A DNA stretch of 64,000 nucleotides, taken from NCBI GenBank assembly GCA_015680685.1, contig MNCI01011880.1, positions 195,354 to 259,353 of the forward strand. Direction: 5' to 3'. Positions 23,931-34,928 of the stretch are shown here, in pieces. This stretch comes from Gnetum montanum (lineage: Eukaryota; Streptophyta; Gnetopsida; Gnetales; Gnetaceae). The notes beneath the pieces are model-generated. The model was not told where the DNA came from, made no database searches, and saw only the letters and a program-made list of their open reading frames with translations. Position 1 is the stretch's first letter; every line of letters begins with the position of its first letter. A program made the position numbers and the translations under genes.

Positions 23931-25080
23931 CCTAGTATTGGTTTTGAAAACCATATGAAGAAAAGACCTTTCTTCAAAACCAATAGTCCAACCAAGCCTT
24001 TGCAACCACAAGCGGCTAAATCTTTGGATGTCTCTGTATCAAACGAAGCTTCAGAACCCCCTTTGAACCTAACACCGCATTCGACGCATATGGTCATGTT
24101 AACACATGTTGTTACCAATTGGATAAAAGCTGGCCACCTTCCCAAGAAATTCTCTAATCTTGGGAGTCCCCTGATATATCTACAAATTGCTAAGAATGAG
24201 CCATGCAAAGCTCTTTTGGATTTAGGTTTTAGTATCAACCTAATATCCCAAGAAATGTATAAGGCCTGGAACCTGTCTCCATTAAAAAAGAACAACATCT
24301 GTTTAGAGTTGGTCGACCAGTCCATCACTATTCCCTTGGGATTAGTGGAGGACATTGTTACCATTTTTTATGGATGGTCGTATTCAGCTGACTTCCTAGT
24401 GATTTAAGTGAACAAAAGTAAGGGGAACTTCCCAATTATAATGGGAAGGGCATGGCTAAGTACTATCGATGCATGCCTAGGAATCCATGATCTTTCCCTA
24501 GAAATATCTAAGGAAAATACTTTCTGAAAGATCGAGAAAAAGAAAGTTTCATGCATCGCATATAGTGACATAGGGTGTAATTGTGTATAGAGATCATGGG
24601 TTATGCAAAGTTTAACATTGCCTACATGCAATCAATGTGCACAAGTGATCAATATATAAAGGTGCCTGTATGTAGCAACCACACAATAAGAAGACACCCA
24701 GTGGTTGATAGCTGATCAAGAAAGCAGCTCACTTATATCCATGGAACTAACTAAGGGTTTAACTTGCGCTTACATAGATAACATAGATGCATTAGAGCAA
24801 GTCCACTGCCAACTTCCAAGTCCTAACCTTGAAAACCTCAACTGGGGGAAGTTGGAAATTCCTAAGAAATTTAAATAGAAGCCCCTAGAGCTAAAACCAT
24901 TACCCACCAATATGGAGTACATGTTCCTTAAGAATGGAAAACCAGTAATCATCAACGCAAAACTTGCTCTGCAACAAAAAGAGAGTATAGTAAAGGTAAT
25001 AAACAAGTGATCAAAAGCCTTTGCTTGGTCATATCCAAAATTAACTAGAATAGATCCTAAGATATGCTAGCATAGGATTT
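23931..25080 (+). pseudogene. Element D aspartic protease and linker
   Basis: The frame from 23955 reads MKKRPFFKTNSPTKPLQPQ, then LPKKFSNLGSPLIYLQIAKNEP and the active-site region ALLDLGFSINLIS (about 24205-24245). The catalytic D-S/T-G is altered to DLG. It ends with FPIIMGRAWLSTIDA (about 24430-24470), the usual C-terminal protease motif. A stop at 24405 splits it. The linker to RT is broken by several stops, and I see no other gene in it. Confidence 0.78.
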
Positions 25081-25861
25081 ACACTGACTCCTCCATGAAG
25101 CCTCCAAAACAACCACAAAGGCGATTGAACCTAAAGTTGAAGCAAGTAGTAAAAGAAGAAATTGAACAACTTCTAAAGGCTAGGTTCATATACCCCATTG
25201 CTAATAGCGAATGGATTAGCCCCTTAGTAATGGTGCCTAAAAAGGAAGGCAAATGGAGGATGTGCATAGATTTTTGGCTACTAAACATGGCAACATTCAA
25301 GGATCACTTTCCGTTTCCATTTGTTGACCAAGTCTTAGACACAATCGCAAGGCACCACTATTATAGTTTTTTGGATGGATATAGTGGATACAACCAAATA
25401 CAAATAGCCCCAAAAGACCAAGCCAAAACTACGTTCGCCAGTCCTTAGGGAATGTTTGCATACAAACAAATGTTGTTTGGCTTGTGAAATGCCCCTACAA
25501 TGTTTCAATTCTTAGTTCTAAGAATATTCCAGCAGTAGATAGGAAATGGTGTCGAAATCTTTATGGATGACTTCTCCACTTATGGAGAAAACGTTGATCA
25601 AGCCTTGGACCAATTAAAGCAAGTACTAAAAAGATGTGTAGAAACTAATTTGAGGCTCAACTGGTGAAAAAGCCATTTAATGGTCCAAGAAGGCATAGTA
25701 CTTGGGCATAAAATCTCATGTACAGGGATAGAGGTAGACCCTAAGAAAATCAAAGTCATCCAAGGAATTACCCATTAATCGAAAACTATCAAAGACATTC
25801 GGTCATTCCTTGGACACACTGGCTAATATAGGAGATTCAAAGAGAACTTTTCAAAGATTTC
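25081..25861 (+). pseudogene. Element D reverse transcriptase (interrupted by element E)
   Basis: The main ORF (25095-25448) reads QVVKEEIEQLLKARFIYPI, WISPLVMVPKKEGKWRMCID and YYSFLDGYSGYNQIQIAP. After a stop it continues FAYKQMLFGL, VEIFMDDFSTYGENVDQALD (catalytic MDD, about 25545-25600), VLKRCVETNLRLNW and EGIVLGHKIS. The reading reaches FSK at 25856, where element E starts. The frame resumes at 34372 as IAKPLVEL, so E cut a single coding sequence. Several stops show that D is inactive. Confidence 0.88.
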
Positions 25862-26578
25862 TAATGAGTTATCATCTTGTTGGCTATGATATCATAGCCA
25901 TGATATTGTATGCGCGATATCATAGCTTGTCTCCTCATCTATAAATAAGAGGTAGATAGATCTGGTAGGTAGTTTTCTAAAGTATTAAGTTTAAGTTTTC
26001 AATAAGTTTCTAGTACATCAGTTTTTCCTCTCAAGCCTTTTCTCCTAGTGTATGCCTGCAGTGTGGTGATTGTAATTGTACGGCATCCTTATTCGAGTGA
26101 CATCCACTTTTCTAGTTAATATCTCTCTACCCTTATCTCCTAGTAACGTGGAATGAGTATGACTTAATCATGAGCATTTAAGTGTGACTACTTGGTAACC
26201 TAGTAGCATACCTAGGCCATGCACTTGGTAATCCTAGTGGTAGTCATGCACAAGGTCCAAGATGTGTATGGATGATTAAGGAACGGATGCTCATCGCACT
26301 TATGCTAGCTTAGATTCTCTCTCTCTCTCCTAGTTTTGTTGATATTATTTCCCATTAGCCCCAGGAGTAGCATTAGTATAGGAACACATCATACACCTCA
26401 CTCTGGACTAAACTATATATGACAAAGCTAATACTAGTCTAGGTGGGAAGACAACGAACTGTGATCTACAAGTCATTATCTAGATACCACAATTAGCCCA
26501 TCTACAAAGCTTGACTGGATCGTCCATGAAATGCTCGTATTCGTATGGTTGAGTATAGGGGTGCCTCACCACTCATCA
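25862..26578 (+). repeat. 5' LTR of element E
   Basis: This is a 717-bp LTR. The first base triplet is TAA where the 3' LTR and element D have TGA, probably a G-to-A change. GATATC palindromes lie at 25886-25925 and TATAAATA at 25940-25947. It is shorter than the 3' LTR because it lacks a segment corresponding to about 33805-33905. Confidence 0.85.
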
Positions 26579-26579
26579 T

Positions 26580-26597
26580 TAGTGTCATTGCCGGGGA
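26580..26597 (+). promoter_or_regulatory. Degenerate primer binding site of element E
   Basis: TAGTGTCATTGCCGGGGA corresponds to TGGCGCCATTGCCGGGGA with three C-to-T or G-to-A type changes. It lies one base after the LTR. Confidence 0.7.
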
Positions 26598-26718
26598 CAG
26601 TGCTAGTTATCTAGATTAGTTATATCATACAAGGTTGTTGTACAGGAATTAACAATATATCTTTTATGAGAAATAATTACAAAAAGTCACATACAAATTC
26701 ACACATAATTTCACGATC

Positions 26719-28395
26719 ATGCCTCTCCTACAAGACTATGATAATGCCACATCTAGTGAGGTAATTCATTGGAGAACCAACGAATTATATGACAATGAAG
26801 ATTGGAGTACACAATCTAAGGTGGGGGTTTCTTATAAACATAAATGAACATAGCATTATTCCAACGCATGAAATCATAACTTACTCGATGACGATGAACC
26901 CATACTAGCCACTACAAGCGTAACGCAAATACAAGAGGTTGTTCGAATCTCCCATAGGCATCGTAAAGAGAGTCATCTACCTAGGCTCGATTTAAACAAC
27001 TTTTCCAATTTCTTAAGAGGCTATAACTAAGATTTGCAACAACATTTACAAGCCTTCTACGATGCCTGTGCATGGAACAACATTGATAACGATTGACAAA
27101 AACTTAAGCTCTTTCCTATGACACTCTTTGGCCAAGAAAAATTATGGTATAGATCATTAAAACCAAATTCAATACGATGTTGGCCAACAATGGTAGAACT
27201 CTTTAATGAAAGATATCAAACCTACACAAGAGTGTCAGTCTTGAGGAAACAAATCCAAGAGTGGAAACAAGCACAACATGAACCCTTGGACATGGCCTTA
27301 GAAAGATATTATGCACTATTAAACAACTGTCCAGGCCATGAGTTCTTCAAGGAAAGGCTAAAATACCATATCATTGATGGGCTTCATGAGGAAACAAGAG
27401 ATACCCTAAGGATGTATGCCCAAGGTCAACTATACGAACTACGAACGCATCAATTCCAAGAGCTTATTAAGCAGGCAGCAAAAGAAGAAGGAGAAATCGC
27501 TAGATGGGAGAGTGTTGAAAAACATCAACAGGACAAAAATCTCAACTTAACAAAGGTCCACAATCATAAAAAGGAGAAATCAACCGATCTCAAGGAGGAA
27601 GAATCATCTTTTCCAGTACAACAATCATTAGAGGAAGTAGAGGCAAAGATCAATAAGATGTTGGAATGGATGCATAAAAAGTTTGGAGAATATATTGATA
27701 TTATTGAAGATAGAGTTTTGTCAACCTGAGAAGTAGGACAAAGTATCATTAGACAATCGGAAAGAAGGGATGAAGAAAGTAAGAACTCAATTGCCAATCA
27801 TACGTATGAATGCAACATTTTCTTGTATGATCACCCCAAGGGCCAATGCCCAATCTTGTTACATTTATATGAGCATTGGGGAAGCATGTTACACCCAGAG
27901 TTCGTATAGAGATACTATGTTCGATCACAGTGGAACAATCCCAGTTGTGGGGGAAGGCATCCCTAAACTAGAGAAACCCCGAATCTAAATGCTTATCTAG
28001 TCCAACATCCTATTTTCCCAACTGGGTCAACATACTCTATCTCACCGCATTATCATTTTCCTCAATACTATCAACCCATGACTTCAACACAACTACTACC
28101 TTGTGTACCTTACACTTCTTCTAAATTTCAACATTCTCATACTTTCCCTCCTTCTACATTGCCACCAAATATTCCTAAAGTATCTACACCACAACAACAA
28201 CACACAAATGTTACTTGTGCTACTATTGCCAATAGCAGTGAGAGACCTCATCGACATCAAAAGCGTCCCTTCTTTAGACACGATCGTAGGAAGGGACAAC
28301 ACAGTTCCAAGGCCACTACATTCTCCAACTTAGCACAAGTCCTACACTATGGTGCATCCTTCTCTTCAAACCCAATGCCTCGTGTCACTTCATAA
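26719..28395 (+). pseudogene. Element E gag
   Basis: The predicted start is MPLLQDYDNATSSE at 26719. The best ORF (27118-27729, 203 residues) is the capsid core, with LWYRSLKPNSIRCWPTMVEL, LFNERYQTYTRVSVLRKQIQ and YYALLNNCPGHEFFKERLKY. It ends in a charged helical segment. A knuckle-like stretch (YECNIFLYDHPKGQCPI, about 27805-27855) has lost its second Cys. A Pro/Thr/Gln-rich tail runs to 28395. It matches element D gag at 22620-23440. Upstream stops (near 26845 and 27030) break the frame. Confidence 0.8.
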
Positions 28396-30027
28396 CACTC
28401 CAACAACCATAAGGTCCAATGAATACAACCATGGAGACCAACATCTCGATCCTTGCATACCATATTATGGTCTCAAGTATCATGGTGGGTCAACTGGTTA
28501 TTTGGGAATCACATCTTATAAATTTCCCCACTATGCTTACCATAATTAGGTGTGTGAACCCCAATGGGGTAAGTATGACCAAGTTTCAATATTTCCAACA
28601 TGCAAGGATCCTCATCTTTCATTTATTAGTCCTTTCCATGCTCAACTGTTTAGTTATGGGGGATATTCCCCATTCTAATAACAAGTAGGAGTAATAAATA
28701 TTTTTTCATTTTCTTTAATTTTACAATTTTTTGTTTTCTAGTTTTTCATTTTTCAATTTATTGTTTTACCTTTTTGTCTTTTTGTTATTTTGATCTTTTA
28801 ATAAGTAATCTCATCTAAGAATAAAACACTCATGTGGCTCATTGGTTGAAGTTTATTCTATGTTATCGAGTCTCGAGTGATCAATTATTTAGATAGTGAG
28901 CCCATTACACCCACTCATCCATTCTACAAATAAGAGGTTCTGTTTGAGGGTGCAATGATATTCTTGACATTCTTGAAACTTAAAATTAATTTTGTGTTCA
29001 TTGTACCTAAAATAAAGAAGGATGGACCAAGAGGGAATGATTAGTGTATGACATCAAGGGAACTTGTGGATTCTCGTTGGTGACGTCTGTGAGAGTTATC
29101 ACGTAATGTGGTTGTAATAAGATCCTTGAAGATCTAACATGAAATGGGAGTAAGAGTAATCAAAAGGCACTCAAAAATCCAATGTTGTTCTAGGGGGTCC
29201 CACTATAAATACATGCATCCATGCTTGAGGGTTGGCAACTTCTCTGGATTCAGCAATCGAAAAATAAAAACAAATAAACAAAGTGCCACAAAGCAAAAAT
29301 CACTCCTCCCTTGAACAAAATGCCAAATGATCATATGCCTTGTTGTTATGGTACTCTCATAGTTGTTGATCATGGAATGAAACAATGTGGTGTCACTGAT
29401 CAGAGGAATAGACTTGGTCCTGATCTTGGAACTATAGGTTAATAACACAATAATCATGCTTTACACATAGGATTCATTATGCCCTAGGTCAGTTTCCTCA
29501 TGTTCCAATCTCTACAATCTCTTCTATACCCCATCTTACCTCGTTGTTCATGTAATTGTAACTCATGTCTTATGTAGTGTACAATTTTGACCTCATTCTG
29601 GTGCTACTTCCATGTGTGTTTTTTATGGAACTAGTGTGGATTACATTTAACCCTTCTAGTGCCCATGGACACTTTGAAGTGTGGTTACGCAAGGGCATTA
29701 TAGGTTGGAACCTACTTTGGGGAGGACCCACTTGCATAATTTTTGTAATTTGCACTCATAACACATCTTCCACACACCATCTATTACCCTCAACATATTT
29801 TCAACGATGTTCTTTCCCTTATTTAAATGTTCCTATGAACCATCACATAGCCTTTCTCTCTCCCTTACCACCTAAGGCCCTTATTGGTCAATTCCACACC
29901 ATCATCATTATTCGTGCCTTCAAAACTAGTTGAATTACCCTAGAATCCTTTAACACTTGTCCACATGTCCTTAGTTTACATTGTTAACTTCAAAAAAATC
30001 TTAAAAATTCGGTATATTGTGTTGTGC
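28396..30027 (+). other. Element E: pol-less central region
   Basis: After gag comes a T-rich segment (28690-28810) and then non-coding sequence. A stretch at 29690-29740 (CTACTTTGGGGAGGACCCACT) matches the 3' region of element D at 56397-56420, so this is 3'-region sequence fused almost directly to gag. No RT, RNase H or integrase motif was found on either strand. The ORF at 29565-29933 has no recognisable motif. Confidence 0.7.
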
Positions 30028-30106
30028 CTTAAATATCGATAGGCCACGATATCGCATCCGTAATATCACGTATGCGATATTGCGTCCCATAAAACTATAT
30101 ATACGT
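30028..30106 (+). promoter_or_regulatory. Internal U3-like palindrome block with TATA, element E
   Basis: GGCCACGATATCGCATCC followed by CGTATGCGATATTGCG closely matches the start of E's own 3' LTR (33596-33637). It is followed by a TATA-type word (CTATATATACG, 30095-30105), as in the LTR. It lies about 480 bp upstream of the 3' ORF and may drive it. It could instead be the edge of an older truncated LTR. Confidence 0.6.
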
Positions 30107-30589
30107 GACCCCCTACGCTACTTACTATCATTTTCAACTATTCATGCGGGGGAATTGTTTCAACTTTCTCTCTATGACTCACACTTGTGCATCCCTTGCT
30201 TTCTTATCCATAACTCACTCACTGGTCCTCCGATTTTCATTCCATTTGAACCTACTTGAACTCGAAGTGTTTAACTCAGTCGTGGGGGAGGGGCACATGC
30301 CGAATAGCATATAATAGTTTTGAAATTTTTCATCACCCGAAGGACATTATCAAGGGTAATTAGCTATAAAATTCAGGAAAAGTGTGTCAAAAATAATTTC
30401 ATTCTCGTAGTTATACTGGGAAACTAGATTTGGGAAACCACCTAGGCAAAAAGGACTCACTATTATAATCTTTCAGGGACATTTTAATTAACGTTACATG
30501 GAGATAAAACAATTCCATTAAGGCAAGCCGTAAGGTATAACCTAACTTCAGAAACAACCTTACTAACAATTGGCCTCGTGTGATTGCAG
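30107..30589 (+). other. Leader of the 3' ORF of element E
   Basis: No convincing ORF is present. The stretch ends in CTAAC...TGTGATTGCAG directly before the ATG at 30590, which looks like a 3' splice acceptor, so the 3' ORF may be made from a spliced RNA. Confidence 0.45.
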
Positions 30590-33332
30590 ATGACCCCGAA
30601 ACGTGAACAACAGGAAGGTCCTACTCAAGGTGGGAGCAAGCGACCTAGGAGAGGTGAAGGACAAGTTCCTACCAAACAACATGTAGAGCAGGAGGAACAA
30701 TCATTTAGTATCCACCAAGAGGACCTTACTACTATACAATCAAAGTAGGCAGAAGGAGCTGTTGCAATGCTTGAACAAGGACAACATCTCACATTGCCCC
30801 AGGATTGTGTTTAGTCTATGCATGAAAGGTCCATATTCACTGTAGTGATTGTGGAATTAAATTTTGAATCTTTCATAGATTTCACTCCAGAGGCTGTCAG
30901 GGGCCACCTCAAAGGATCCCCATTATGGCCTATCCTCTATGAAAGTAGTGCCTAGTACTTAGGGGAAACGTACCAATTTTGGCACAACAAGGAACAAGGC
31001 ACCACGGTTAACATTTATGGTGTGACAATTGATTTCTTTATTTAGGCCATTTTAGAAGTATTAAACCTTCTAAATATGAGGCCAAAGATTGCTCAGTAGT
31101 CTACCCATTTAGACCCTAATGCGTGATAATTTTGGTTGGAAAGGGCATATGGAAAGGAAGATAAGACATTTGGAGAGTTAATGATGAAAGAGAGGATCTA
31201 CTTCAAAATAGGGACTTATCACATCTTCCCCATGAAGGCCTTAAAAATAATTTCAACATATGAGACAAGAGGATGTGCAGTGTTGATGGGAAAGTTTAAT
31301 GCTAACCTATCTCATTTATATTTTACAGAGATCCTGAGGTGGTTTGAAGAATAGAAGATAGGGAAGCTTGCGTTACCCTTCTCTTGTCTTGTTAGGAAGC
31401 TATACCGATGTGCTGGTATCAAAGGATACAACAATGATGTCCTCCAAAAAGCCCAAAATGCTTCATATGCTGAACTGCTAAAGCTACCAACTGTAAGGAA
31501 AATCACTAGTGAGACGCTGGGGCCGAAACAAGAAAAGGAACAAATGGCAGGGCCAACTACAACTCAACGTGTAGGATCCAGCCAACTTCTAAGCATGGGA
31601 CCTAGCCAACAACAAGAAGCAGGGCCTAGCACAGGCCAACAGGATCAACCACTACCACCACCATAAGATTACCGACCATTGATGAGCCATCTCCAAGCCA
31701 TCATTGAGACGGTTAGTTGGGGAAGTCGTGATAATGCAAATCTCATCCGCATCATCGACGATGCCATATAGCCCACGGTTTCCTTAGATCATGCAAGGGG
31801 TGAAGTGTCTATCCATACAAGAGAAGTGAAGAGCACTTGGTCACAACAAATCTTAAGGAATGCTACATCTTTTCAAGTGTAATTAGAAACTGGTGAAGGG
31901 GCCACAATGGTGGTCATGCAGCACCAGGATGCAACAGGAGTCATAGAAGTGGTTGCAGACCATATTAAGGAATCATTCAATGTACCTGTTGTGCCACCGA
32001 AAAATCTTACAGGAGCACAGGATGCTCAAAATCTTGCTGGAACCTCAATGACTCCTATGGAACATGAGGATGTACTTGATCAATTTCTACAAATAGGACA
32101 GTTAATGATGTCCCTATTTGACATCCCTTAGGATGTTACGGCAATTCAATCAGATCTCATTTCCACAAAGGGGAAGCTAGTCTTGATAGAGATGAGGACT
32201 GAGCACACTAAAGTAGAGGTGTAACAATTGCAAGAAAGGCTCGTGGCCCTACAAGCAGCATAGTGGGATCCTTCACAATTTGTTCCTATAGTCCAGCTAG
32301 ACACTTTCAAAACTGAGCAACTGACCAAACTATTGACGAAGAATAAGAAGGTGGTAGAAGAAAATGAGAAGGCTGTTTGGGATGCCTCTGTAGCACAAGC
32401 ACAAACTTACACACATACCAAGGCACTCAAGGCCTTACAAGAGGAAAATAAAAAGATTGTTGCTAACAACCTTCAGTTGACCTCTATGGAGAAGCAAAAG
32501 AATGTTCTCAAAGAACATTTTCAACAGTTGCAAGAAAAACTCATTCGGTTCAACCTTGACATGAATCGTTTAACTAGGGAAAATTGAATCCTCTCGATGG
32601 AGGAGGTACATGCCATCCATCACAAGACAGCCATTGAAATAAGTGCATGGCAAAATAAAGCTAAACGACATGAAAAGCTAAAGGAGCACTTCCAGGACAA
32701 GGTGGGAATGTATAAACAGATCATTGAGAAGGAGATCCATATGGCCAAGGTCCACATCAATGCTATTAATGCTCAACACACTGACTAGTGGGCTATATTG
32801 GACATATGCATTTGCCCACCAAGAAAAAGTTAAGAACTGAGACTTACAAATCTAGGACCTTACAGAATACATGGAGTTGGTAAACTTGCGGTACGCTAAC
32901 CTTGTCATGTTAACAGCAGGGTACTTGAGAATAAAGCTCGAGCAACAGGTAGCCACCACCTACATCAAATATGAAACAAAATTTGTAGAACGTAAGAAGA
33001 TATTGCAAAAATTGAAGGTTCCAAATTCTGAACTTGAGGTGGTTAAAGTAAGCTACCAAGGACAAAAAGGTGTCACAACAGACTTGGCTTGATACCTTGT
33101 AGATTTTTAAGAATATAGAGATAAATCAAGAGCCTACGAGGAGGAACGACGGGTGTTTGTGACTTGGTATGTCAAGGAAAATAAAATATTTCTGCAACTA
33201 CCCTACCCATGGAAGGTGCTGACTCCATCAAACATCAGAACATTAGCATGGATGGCACAGGATCCCTGAATTGAAGAGGAGAAACTCCAGTCCATACTTC
33301 AATGCCATCAAGTCCCAAGACTTGGAGCATAA
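30590..33332 (+). pseudogene. Element E 3' ORF (Athila env-position protein), decayed
   Basis: This is one reading frame of about 910 codons with roughly 14 in-frame stops (mostly TAG) and one frameshift between 32785 and 32871. It starts MTPKREQQEGPTQGGSKR, a basic nuclear-signal-like N-terminus. The folded part reads VNIYGVTIDFF, FKIGTYHIFPMKALKIIST and ILRWFEE-stop-KIGKLALPFSCL. These resemble in layout the plant retroelement domain found in ORFs downstream of Athila pol (my recollection of the family, not searched). A Gln/Pro-rich linker follows (31540-31665), then a long charged coiled-coil region (32330-33090). It ends GA-stop at 33332, about 240 bp before the LTR. Its role is unknown; I see no clear signal peptide. 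Confidence 0.65.
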
Positions 33333-33574
33333 GACAAGGGAAAGACACCCATAAAGGAGCCACTGCCACCAAGAACTACATGAGTTCAATCAATTTTGTA
33401 GCTATAGGATTTTCTTTCATATTCTTTGTATTGTGTCTCAATTTTTTTCTGATTCCACACTACAGCATGAATCCATTCTCACTAGTCAATAATCCCATAC
33501 CTATCCACTATGTAATCAATAGAGCTTGTTTTCACTTTAACTCGAGAACAAGTTTCCATTTAGTCCTAGGGGTA
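33333..33574 (+). other. 3' end of element E with polypurine tract
   Basis: The short purine-rich word CTAGGGGTA (33567-33574 region) abuts the 3' LTR. The preceding bases (CGAGAACAAGTTTCCATTTAGTC) match those before element D's 3' LTR (GACGAGTTTTCATTTAGTC at 57157-57172), marking a conserved PPT region. Confidence 0.6.
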
Positions 33575-34376
33575 TGATGAGTTATTATCTTGTTGGCCAC
33601 GATATCGCAACCATGATATTGCGTATGCGATATCGTAGCTCCTCATCTATAACTAAGAGGTAGATAGATTTGGTAGGCAATTTTCTAGAGTATTAAGTTT
33701 AAGTTTTCAATAAGTATTTAGTACATCAATTTTTCCTCTCAACCCTTTTCTCCTAGTGTATAACCGTAGTGTGGTGATTGTAATTGTACAACATCCTTAT
33801 TCGAGTGTGATGTACTTGGACATGCACATGACCGAAAATAAAGATCAAGATTACTTCATCATTGCAGCATCCACTTAGCTTATTTATTTATTTATTTATT
33901 TGTTATTTACTACTTTCCTAATTAATATCTCTCTACCCTTATCTCCCAGTAACACAGAATGAGTATGACTTAATCACAAGCATTTAAGTATGACTATTTG
34001 GTAACCCAGTAGCGTACCTAGGCCATGCACTTGGTAATCCCAATGGTAGTCGTGCACAAGGTCCAAGATGTGTATGAATGATTAAGGAACGGATTCTTAT
34101 CATACTTAAGCTAGCTTAGATTCTCTCTCTCTCTCTCTCTCTCCTAGTCCCATTAGCCCCAGGAGTAGCATTAGTATAGGAACACATCATACACCTCACT
34201 CTGGACTAAACCATATGTGACAAAGCTAATAGTAGTCCAAATGGGAAGACAATGAACTGTGATCTATGAGTAACTGTCTAGATATCACAACTCGCCCATC
34301 TGCAAAGTTCGACCGGATCGTGAGTGAAACGCTCATATTCATATGGTTGAGTATTGGGGTACCTCGCCACTCATCA
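33575..34376 (+). repeat. 3' LTR of element E
   Basis: This 802-bp LTR starts TGATGAGTTA and ends CTCATCA. U3 carries GATATC palindromes (33599-33637), and the TATA word is degraded to TATAACTA at 33648. Contained simple repeats are a TTTA run (33883-33903) and a CT run (34121-34143). Confidence 0.86.
34121..34143. repeat. CT dinucleotide microsatellite
   Basis: A pure CT run lies inside the 3' LTR of E. The 5' LTR has a shorter CT run at the same place (26313-26329), so the repeat expanded or contracted after insertion. Confidence 0.85.
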
Positions 34377-34928
34377 ATTGCAAAACCATTGGTAGAGCTA
34401 ACAAAAAAGGATGTACCCTTCGAGTGGACCAAGGAATGCGAACTAGCTTTTCAAACTATGAAACAGAAGCTAGTAGAAACACCCATTCTACAAGCTCCTG
34501 ACTGGTCCAAACTATTCCATGTCATGACTGACATGTCCAACTATGCCTTAGGAGCTATACTTAAACAGTTAGATGACTAGAAATTTCTGTAGTACATCCA
34601 CTATGCAAGTAAAAGTATCGCTAGTGCACAACTTAACTACACTACTACAAAAAAGGAATTAATGGATATAGTGTTTGCACTACAAAAGTTTAGAGACTAT
34701 GTATTAGGATACAAAGTATTCATACACACAAATCATAGTGCAATCTAGTTCCTCATGAATAAGTAAATGGTAAGCCCTCGTATTATATGATGGCTTGTAA
34801 TCCTACAAGAGTTTGATTTAACAATGATTGATCACAAAGGCACTAAGAATGTAGTTGCAGATCATTTATCTCAGTTGCGTTGGGATAGCAAAGAGGATGA
34901 GTATCCAAGTTCTGATCATTTTCCTAAT
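34377..34928 (+). pseudogene. Element D RNase H (between insertions E and B)
   Basis: This continues D's pol frame: IAKPLVELTKKDVPFEWTKE, APDWSKLFHVMTDMSNYALG, then after stops YASKSIASAQLNYTTT, FALQKFRDYVLGYKVFIHTNHSA-like residues and HKGTKNVVADHLSQL. These are the Athila RNase H blocks. The frame is cut at 34928 by element B, whose duplication CTAAT is at 34924-34928. Integrase resumes at 53873. Confidence 0.88.

Larger units (their letters stand above)
25862..34376 (+). mobile_element. Element E: Athila-related non-autonomous retrotransposon (gag plus 3' ORF, no pol)
   Basis: The LTRs at 25862-26578 and 33575-34376 are homologous, with the flanking duplication ATTTC/ATTGC (25857-25861 and 34377-34381), one mismatch. 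Removing E rejoins D's coding frame as FSK-IAKPL. On the plus strand it holds a degenerate PBS, gag (26719-28395), a T-rich stretch where pol would be expected, an internal U3-like promoter block (30028-30106) and a long 3' ORF (30590-33332). No protease, RT, RNase H or integrase motif was seen. It is related to D by LTR and gag. Confidence 0.85.

Noticed and set aside
29565-29933. Plus-strand ORF of 122 residues in element E
   Set aside because: It lies in the non-coding region homologous to D's 3' region, where the frame is not kept, and no motif was recognised.
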